NCBI GenBank assembly: GCA_029782355.1
Contig: JAKOUY010000011.1
Location: 434,001 to 498,000, forward strand
Length of the DNA: 64,000 bases
From: Actinomycetes bacterium
Lineage (GTDB): Bacteria > Actinomycetota > Acidimicrobiia > Acidimicrobiales > Ilumatobacteraceae
Reading direction: 5' to 3'
The translations under genes and the position numbers were made by a program. Below the pieces are notes generated by a model, which saw nothing but the letters and a program-made list of their open reading frames with translations, had not been told where the DNA came from and made no database searches. Below, piece after piece: positions 58,635 through 64,000 of this stretch; the first letter of the stretch is position 1; each line of letters begins with the position of its first letter.

Positions 58635-59810
58635 ATGCTTGCCTTCACCTTCCCCGGTCAGGGGTCGCAACGCCCTGGCATGGGTCGGCCCTGGGTCGAT
58701 CACGAGAGCTGGGAGTTGGTCGACGAGGCATCGGAGGTCGCCGAGCGGGATGTCGCCCGCCTGCTCCTCGACGCCGACGCCGACGAGCTGAAGGACACCC
58801 GCAACGCCCAGCTGACCACCTTCGTGAGCAGCCTGCTGGTGCTCGACGCCGCCGAGCGCCTGGGCATCGAGCCCAGCGTGTGCGCCGGGCACTCGCTCGG
58901 CGAGTACAGCGCCCTCACCGCCGCCGGGGCGCTGCGCTTCGACGAGGGCGTCCGCCTGGTGTGCGAGCGCGCCGCGGCGATGCACGATGCCGGGGCCGCC
59001 AATCCGGGAACGATGGCGGCCGTGCTCGGCCTCGACGACGACGATGTCGACATCGCCTGCCGGCGGGCCGACAGCGACGTCTGGGTGGCCAACTTCAACG
59101 CCAGCGGCCAGGTGGTCATCGCCGGCTCCCCCGCCGGCGTGGCCGCAGCCGGGGTCGTGGCCAGGGAGCTGGGTGCCAAGAAGATCATGCCGCTGCCGGT
59201 CTCCGGGGCCTTCCACACCCCGTTCATGGCCTCGGCCCGCGACCGCCTGCGCGCCGCCATCGCCGACGCCAGCCCGCAGGACGCCGACACCCCGGTGGTG
59301 GCCAACGTCGACGGCAAGGCCCACGACCGCGGCGTCGAGTGGGCCAGCCTACTCTCCGCCCAGCTCACCAGCCCGGTCCGCTGGAAGCACAGCCTGCTGA
59401 CCATGGCCGACCTCGGCGTGACCGGGTTCGCCGAGCTCGGCCCGGGGGGCGTGCTCACCGGCATGGCCAAGCGCACCGTCGACGGCGCCCGGACCATCAG
59501 CGTGGCCACGCCGGAGGATCTCGACAAGCTGGTCGAGTGGGTGGCCGCCGGCGCGCCGCGCGGCGCCGCCCAGTTCGAGGGCGAGCACCTCTTCGCCGTC
59601 GAGCGCCTGGCGGTCAGCCCGGCGGCCGGGGTGTTCACCCCCATCGGTGGGCTGCAGGAGGGCTGTCGGATCGAGGTCGGCCAGGTCCTCGGGCACGTCG
59701 GCGAGGTCGAGGTCCGCTCGGCGTTCGCCGGGCAGCTGCAGAGCTACATCGCCGTCGAGGGCGAACGCGTCACACCCCGCCAGCCCATCGCCTGGCTCCG
59801 AGCCGTCTAG
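58635..59810 (+). CDS. fabD: Malonyl-CoA:ACP transacylase with a C-terminal lipoyl-like domain
   Basis: A 391-residue protein. Residues 1-305 are FabD: FTFPGQGSQ, the nucleophile Ser87 in CAGHSLGEYSA, His194 in SGAFHTPFM and the late AELGPGGVL. Residues about 318-391 form an extra domain with the hammerhead pattern of biotin/lipoyl carriers (AGVFTPIGG, GCRIEVGQVLGHV, VRSAFAGQL, VEGERVTPRQPIAWL), but without the acceptor Lys. It loads malonyl groups onto ACP for type II fatty acid synthesis. First gene of fabD-fabH-fabG-acpP-fabF. Confidence 0.92.
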   Translation: MLAFTFPGQGSQRPGMGRPWVDHESWELVDEASEVAERDVARLLLDADADELKDTRNAQLTTFVSSLLVLDAAERLGIEPSVCAGHSLGEYSALTAAGALRFDEGVRLVCERAAAMHDAGAANPGTMAAVLGLDDDDVDIACRRADSDVWVANFNASGQVVIAGSPAGVAAAGVVARELGAKKIMPLPVSGAFHTPFMASARDRLRAAIADASPQDADTPVVANVDGKAHDRGVEWASLLSAQLTSPVRWKHSLLTMADLGVTGFAELGPGGVLTGMAKRTVDGARTISVATPEDLDKLVEWVAAGAPRGAAQFEGEHLFAVERLAVSPAAGVFTPIGGLQEGCRIEVGQVLGHVGEVEVRSAFAGQLQSYIAVEGERVTPRQPIAWLRAV

Positions 59811-59819
59811 CGAGGTCCC

Positions 59820-60806
59820 ATGCCATCGTTTCCTGCGAACACGCGCAACGCGATCATCACCGGGTGGGGCACCGCCCAGCCGGCGAAGGTGCTGACCAAT
59901 CACGATCTGGCCGAGGTGATGGACACCTCCCACGACTGGATCGTCGAGCGCACCGGCATCCACCGCCGCGCCGTCGGCGGGACCACCGTGGGACTGTCGG
60001 TCGAGTCCGGCCGGCTGGCGATCGACCGCGCCGGCATCGACCCGAGGGAGATCGACGCCCTGGTGCTGGCCACCACCACCCCGGACCGCTGCGTGCCGGC
60101 CAGCTCGGCCGCGGTCCAGCACGAGCTCGGACTGCGCTGTGGCGCCTTCGACATCAACGCCGCCTGCAGCGGATTCGTCTACGGCTTGGTCATCGCCCAT
60201 GGCCTGGTGGCCATGGGCGCCAACAAGATCCTCGTGATCGGCACCGACACCCTGGCCAGGATCACCGACTGGAACGACCGCAACACCGCCGTCCTGTTCG
60301 CCGACGGATCGGGCGCGGTGGTCATGGAAGTGACCGATGACGCTCGTGGCGGGCAGCTGCTCGGGTGGCACCTCGACGCCGACGGCAGCGCCGAGCGGTT
60401 CCTCTACGCCGACATCGGCGGCTACATCCAGATGGACGGCAAGGAGGTGTTCCGCCGGGCGGTGCGGATCATGGTCGACTCGGCGGAGCAGTCGATGGCC
60501 CAGGCCGGCGTCACCGCCGACCAACTCTCGCTGATCGTCCCCCACCAGGCCAACATCCGGATCATCGAGGCTGCCTGCCAGCGCCTTGGCGTGCCGATGG
60601 AGCGGGCCGCGACGGTGCTGCAACACACCGGCAACACCTCCTCGGCGTCGATCCCGCTGGCGCTCGGTGCGGCCATCGAGGACCACCGGGTCAACCCCGG
60701 CGACCTGGTCCTGCTGGTCGGCTTCGGCGCCGGCATGACCGCGGCCAGCGCCGTCCTGCGGTGGGGCGACGGGCTGCCACACCACCGCCCGGAGGGCCGC
60801 CGGTGA
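59820..60806 (+). CDS. fabH: Beta-ketoacyl-ACP synthase III
   Basis: A 328-residue thiolase-fold enzyme that starts fatty acid chains from acyl-CoA and malonyl-ACP. The triad is clear: Cys116 in NAACSGFVYG, His in VPHQANIRIIEA and Asn in HTGNTSSASIPLA, with the end GFGAGMTAASAVLRW. It lies 9 bases after fabD. Confidence 0.96.
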   Translation: MPSFPANTRNAIITGWGTAQPAKVLTNHDLAEVMDTSHDWIVERTGIHRRAVGGTTVGLSVESGRLAIDRAGIDPREIDALVLATTTPDRCVPASSAAVQHELGLRCGAFDINAACSGFVYGLVIAHGLVAMGANKILVIGTDTLARITDWNDRNTAVLFADGSGAVVMEVTDDARGGQLLGWHLDADGSAERFLYADIGGYIQMDGKEVFRRAVRIMVDSAEQSMAQAGVTADQLSLIVPHQANIRIIEAACQRLGVPMERAATVLQHTGNTSSASIPLALGAAIEDHRVNPGDLVLLVGFGAGMTAASAVLRWGDGLPHHRPEGRR

Positions 60807-61507
60807 GCCGTGTCGTGCTGATCACCGGCGGATCGCGCGGCATCGGCCTGGCCTGCGCCCACCGCTTCGCCGCGCTGGGCGATCGGGTGGCCGTGACCTA
60901 CCACTCGTCACCGCCCCCCGACGGCCTGCTGGGCGTGCGCTGCGACGTGACCGACCACGCCCAGGTCGACGCGGCGTTCTCCGAGATCGAGTCGCAGTGG
61001 GGGCCGGTCGAGGTGCTGGTCTCCAACGCCGGGATCACCAACGACGGCCTGCTGCTGCGGATGAAGGAAGCCGACTTCACCTCGGTCATCGACGCCAACC
61101 TCAACGCCGCATTCCGCGTCGTCCGCCGGGCTGCGCCGGCCATGTTGAAGGCCCGCGCCGGGCGGATCGTGCTGATGTCGTCGGTGGTCGGGCTGCTCGG
61201 TTCGGCGGGGCAGGTGAACTACGCCGCGTCGAAGGCCGGCCTGGTCGGGTTGGCCCGCTCGGTGGCCCGCGAGCTGGGTTCCCGCGGCATCACCGCCAAC
61301 GTCGTCGCCCCCGGCCCGGTGGCCACCGACATGATCGCTGCCCTGCCCGAGAAGCGCCAGGCCGAGCTCACCGCCGCGGTCCCGCTGGGGCGGATGGCGA
61401 CCCCCGACGAGATCGCCGGTGTCGTCGCCTTCCTCGCCTCGCCCGACGCGGCCTACATCACCGGTGCGGTCATACCGGTCGATGGCGGGCTGGGCATGGG
61501 TCACTAA
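60803..61507 (+). CDS. fabG: 3-oxoacyl-ACP reductase
   Basis: A 234-residue short-chain dehydrogenase. The NADPH motif is LITGGSRGIG, NAGIT is present, and the catalytic residues are in VLMSSVVGLLGSAGQVNYAASKAG (Ser, Tyr, Lys). The end AYITGAVIPVDGGLGMGH is the usual FabG closing. GTG 60803 overlaps the fabH stop (GTGA). It reduces the keto group in each elongation round. Confidence 0.95.
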   Translation: MSRVVLITGGSRGIGLACAHRFAALGDRVAVTYHSSPPPDGLLGVRCDVTDHAQVDAAFSEIESQWGPVEVLVSNAGITNDGLLLRMKEADFTSVIDANLNAAFRVVRRAAPAMLKARAGRIVLMSSVVGLLGSAGQVNYAASKAGLVGLARSVARELGSRGITANVVAPGPVATDMIAALPEKRQAELTAAVPLGRMATPDEIAGVVAFLASPDAAYITGAVIPVDGGLGMGH

Positions 61508-61541
61508 CATCGCAATCACTTCAACCAAGGAGAACATCCAC

Positions 61542-61784
61542 GTGGACCAAGAACTCTGGGCTCGATTCCGCAAGTGCGCCGTCGAGGTGCTGTCCGTGTC
61601 CGAGGACCAGGTCGTGCCCGAGGCTCGATTCGGTGAAGACCTCGACGCCGACAGCCTCGACCTCGTCGAGCTGGTCATGGCGCTGGAGGAGGAGTTCAAC
61701 GTCGAAGTGCCCGAGGACGACCTCGAAGGCATCGAGACCGTCGGCCAGGCATACGACCTGATCGTCGGCAAGCTCCACCAGTGA
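61542..61784 (+). CDS. acpP: Acyl carrier protein
   Basis: An 80-residue acidic protein carrying growing acyl chains. The phosphopantetheine site is Ser38 in DLDADSLDLVELVMALEEEF. GTG 61542 follows AAGGAGAAC at good spacing, the best ribosome site in this cluster, fitting the need for abundant carrier. A Cys at residue 12 is unusual but not unique. Confidence 0.96.
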   Translation: MDQELWARFRKCAVEVLSVSEDQVVPEARFGEDLDADSLDLVELVMALEEEFNVEVPEDDLEGIETVGQAYDLIVGKLHQ

Positions 61785-61827
61785 CAGGAGCCCCCGGCGG
61801 GCTGCGTTCCATCGGCGGGAGAGTGGC

Positions 61828-63012
61828 GTGAAGGGCGTCGGACGGCGAGTGGCCATCACCGGCTACGGCGTGGTCGCGCCGTGCGGGATCGGCAAGGAGG
61901 CGTTCTGGGCCGGGCTCAACGGTCCGGCGCTGACCTCAGGTCGCTCCACCGAGATCGCCGGCTGGGACCCGAGCCCGTACTACGACAGCCCCAAGGAAGC
62001 TCGCCGCGCCGACCGCTTCGAGCAGCTCGCCACCGCAGCTGCGGCTGAGGCGTTCCAGCAAGCGGGCCGGCCGGCGGTCGACCCCCACCGCTTCGGCACC
62101 ATCTTCGGCACCGGCGTGGGCGGTCTGCGCAGCACCGAGGACCAGATCGAGGTGCTGATCAGCAAGGGAGAGCGGCGGGTCTCGCCGTTCCTGGTCCCGA
62201 TGATGATGGCCAACGGTGGCGGGGCGGCCATCTCGATGCGCTACGGGCTACAGGGACCGAACGAGACCATTTGCACGGCATGCGCGGCAAGCACCCACGC
62301 GATCGGCTACGCCGCCCGGCTGATCTCGTGGGACCTGGCCGATGCCGTGGCCACCGGCGGGGCCGAGAGCGCCAACTGTCCCATCGGCATCGCCAGCTTC
62401 GGCAACATGACCGCCCTGTCGACGTCGGGACGGAGCATGCCGTTCGACGCCGAGCGCGACGGTTTCGTGCTCGGCGAGGGTGCGGCCGTGTTCATCCTCG
62501 AGGAGTGGAGCGCGGCCGAGGATCGGGGTGCCACCATCCTGGGCGAGGTACTCGGCGCCGGCTCCAACGCCGACGCCCACCACATCACCGCTCCGTCACC
62601 CGGTGGTGTCGGGGCCATTGCCTGCATGCGCGCCGCGCTGGACGACGCCGGACTGGAGCCGTCCGACATCGTCCAGATCAACGCCCACGGGACATCGACG
62701 CCGCTGAACGATGCGGCCGAGGCGGCCGCGGTGGCCGCCGTCTTCGGGGCCAGCGGGGTGGCCATCACCTCGACCAAGGGCGTGACCGGCCATGCGCTGG
62801 GCGCCGCCGGCGCGCTGGAGCTGGCGGCCGTGCTCGGGTCGTTCGAGCATCGCCAGATCCCGCCCACGGCTGGAACCACGCACCTCGACGCCGAGATGGC
62901 CATCGACCTGGTCACCGGCTCGGCCCGCCCGTTCACCCCCGGCCCGACCATGTCGAACAACTTCGGCTTCGGCGGCCACAACGGCAGCATCATCATCGCC
63001 CCGGCGCGCTGA
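61828..63012 (+). CDS. fabF: Beta-ketoacyl-ACP synthase II
   Basis: A 394-residue condensing enzyme. The active Cys is in ICTACAASTHAIG, and the two His residues in INAHGTSTPLNDAAE and TKGVTGHALGAAGALE. It ends SNNFGFGGHNGSIII. The GTG at 61828 gives the proper RRVAITGYGVV opening. It elongates the chain by two carbons each round. Confidence 0.96.
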   Translation: MKGVGRRVAITGYGVVAPCGIGKEAFWAGLNGPALTSGRSTEIAGWDPSPYYDSPKEARRADRFEQLATAAAAEAFQQAGRPAVDPHRFGTIFGTGVGGLRSTEDQIEVLISKGERRVSPFLVPMMMANGGGAAISMRYGLQGPNETICTACAASTHAIGYAARLISWDLADAVATGGAESANCPIGIASFGNMTALSTSGRSMPFDAERDGFVLGEGAAVFILEEWSAAEDRGATILGEVLGAGSNADAHHITAPSPGGVGAIACMRAALDDAGLEPSDIVQINAHGTSTPLNDAAEAAAVAAVFGASGVAITSTKGVTGHALGAAGALELAAVLGSFEHRQIPPTAGTTHLDAEMAIDLVTGSARPFTPGPTMSNNFGFGGHNGSIIIAPAR

Positions 63013-63040
63013 GCCGCCCCGGGTCGAACCGCCAGGCGAC

Positions 63041-63484
63041 TCAGCGGGTCGCCGTGTCGCCGGTGGGCTCGTGCCCGGCGTGGCGCTGGCGGAACTGGAT
63101 GACGTTGCCCTCGGGATCCCAACCGTCGATGACGCGGGTGCCCATGAACGTCCACTCACGCTCGACGGGCAGTAGGCCGCCGCCGTGGGCGGTGACCGAG
63201 GAGCGGACCTCGTCGATGTCGGCGACGAAGAACACCGGCTTGACCGCCGTGTCCTCGCGCAACTCGGGCGGGTCGGCGATCTCGATGTCGACGGCCAGGA
63301 AGTGCGGGATCTCGTGGACGATCAGCTCGACGTGGGCACTGTGCAGGACGTCGTAGGACGGATCCTCGGCGACTCGCTGCAGGCCGAGTGCGTCGGCGTA
63401 GAACGAGGAGAGACGCACCTTGTCGACCGCGTAGACCACCATGCCTGCCGACGGGCCGGCGTCCGTCGGGGACGCGCCGCTCAC
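63041..63484 (-). CDS. VOC (glyoxalase-type) family protein
   Basis: A 147-residue protein. The first half has VVYAVDKVRLSSFYADALGLQ and HVELIVHEIP; the second has VKPVFFVADIDEVRSSV and DGWDPEGNVIQFRQ, a typical closing strand with the metal-binding region. Function unknown. GTG 63484 overlaps the stop of the FabZ-like gene (GTGA), which may hint at a link to acyl-group chemistry. Confidence 0.8.
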   Translation of the reverse strand: MSGASPTDAGPSAGMVVYAVDKVRLSSFYADALGLQRVAEDPSYDVLHSAHVELIVHEIPHFLAVDIEIADPPELREDTAVKPVFFVADIDEVRSSVTAHGGGLLPVEREWTFMGTRVIDGWDPEGNVIQFRQRHAGHEPTGDTATR

Positions 63485-63909
63485 TGGTCCACCATCACGA
63501 ACATCAGCTCGCACTCGCAGGCGACCTGCCCGCCCAGCATCGCACGCCCCGTACCCTTCCCGGCCCTCGCCGACATTCGACCCAACTCGACCGCCAACTC
63601 CAACTCGTCGCCCGGCGACACCTGGCGGCGGAAGCGGGCACCGTCCAGCCCGCCGAACAGCGGCAGCTTGTCTCGTTTGGCCGGATCGGCCAGCACGGCG
63701 ATGGCTCCCATCTGGGCGATCGCCTCGCACATCAGAACGCCGGGCAACGTCGGCCGACCGGGAAAGTGACCGGGCCAGAACCACTCGTCGGCCCCCAGCC
63801 GCCAGACGCCTCGGGCAGACACGCCGGGCTCGACCGCCAGCACCTCGCTGACGAACAGGAAGGGTGGCCGGTGCGGGAGCAGATCGGTGGGTGCGGGGAG
63901 CGGCGTCAC
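63481..63909 (-). CDS. fabZ: 3-hydroxyacyl-ACP dehydratase, FabZ family
   Basis: A 142-residue hot-dog-fold protein. It has LLPHRPPFLFVSEV, the active-site segment WPGHFPGRPTLPGVLMCEAIAQ (catalytic His and Glu), and FRRQVSPGDELELAVEL. It would remove water from 3-hydroxyacyl-ACP, the step missing from the plus-strand fab cluster 900 bases away. A non-canonical hydratase role is possible because the family is broad. Confidence 0.87.
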   Translation of the reverse strand: MTPLPAPTDLLPHRPPFLFVSEVLAVEPGVSARGVWRLGADEWFWPGHFPGRPTLPGVLMCEAIAQMGAIAVLADPAKRDKLPLFGGLDGARFRRQVSPGDELELAVELGRMSARAGKGTGRAMLGGQVACECELMFVMVDQ

Positions 63910-64000
63910 CCGGTCAGCTTGCCACGGACCCGGCGCAGGCCATGGCCGAAGAAGCCACCACGTGGGCGGGCGTGGGCGTGGTAGTGGTCGGGGATGCTGC
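63906..64000 (-). CDS. C-terminal end of an unidentified protein
   Basis: A minus-strand frame enters from the right edge and stops at TGA 63908-63906, overlapping the GTG of the FabZ gene (GTGA), the same coupling seen elsewhere here. The visible 30 residues end in a basic tail (GGFFGHGLRRVRGKLTG) after a His-rich HYHAHARP. Too little is seen to name it. Confidence 0.45.
   Translation of the reverse strand, partial: SIPDHYHAHARPRGGFFGHGLRRVRGKLTG

Overview
The window is very GC-rich chromosomal DNA of a free-living actinobacterium. The class Acidimicrobiia is my best guess, by inference. The evidence is an actinobacterial gene backbone, a DUF222/13E12-type HNH endonuclease, an F420-type luciferase-like oxidoreductase, an ANTAR response regulator, discrete type II fatty acid synthesis genes, frequent GTG starts and many 4-base start/stop overlaps. 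I see no plasmid, prophage or CRISPR array.

Backbone: on the minus strand, read right to left, lie an ANTAR regulator, polA, a methyltransferase, rpsA, coaE, uvrB, uvrA, uvrC, a methyltransferase, rapZ, gap, pgk, tpiA and secG. This is the order known from Streptomyces and relatives, but it is broken by three blocks of accessory DNA, and yvcK and whiA are missing between rapZ and gap. A fatty acid cluster (fabD, fabH, fabG, acpP, fabF) runs on the plus strand at the right end, opposite fabZ. Two tRNA-Leu genes (GAG and CAA anticodons) lie on the minus strand.

Left part (1-20.5 kb): acyl-CoA and amidohydrolase genes with a TetR regulator are followed by a tight operon (3656-12545). It holds a peptide-type ABC importer, an FGGY sugar or polyol kinase and a PLP enzyme of the sphingosine-1-phosphate lyase family, whose N-terminus is encoded by a 15-bp tandem repeat. 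The pairing suggests import, phosphorylation and retro-aldol cleavage of an unknown amino-alcohol compound. Next come a frameshifted YihY-type membrane protein, an HD-domain protein, an HNH endonuclease behind a likely SOS promoter, a CapA-like protein and a small DUF1185/EthD/F420-type group.

Middle (20-36 kb): a second complete Opp-type importer separates secG from the gap-pgk-tpiA group. A rhomboid-like pseudoprotease and a two-component pair, whose kinase is truncated by IS3 and serine-recombinase remnants, sit between uvrC and uvrA.

Right of uvrB (41-52 kb): a LacI-controlled operon holds a PfkB kinase, its regulator, an FGGY kinase, a LacD/YihT-type aldolase, a three-gene ribose-type ABC importer, an unassigned alpha/beta-barrel protein and a YihS-like AGE-family isomerase. 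Two perfect or near-perfect operators flank and overlap the promoter. The layout copies sulfoglycolysis (isomerase, PfkB kinase, class I aldolase), but the isomerase lacks the residues I recall as the sulfonate pocket, so a different sugar is the likely substrate. The operon ends at a perfect 39-base palindrome facing coaE.
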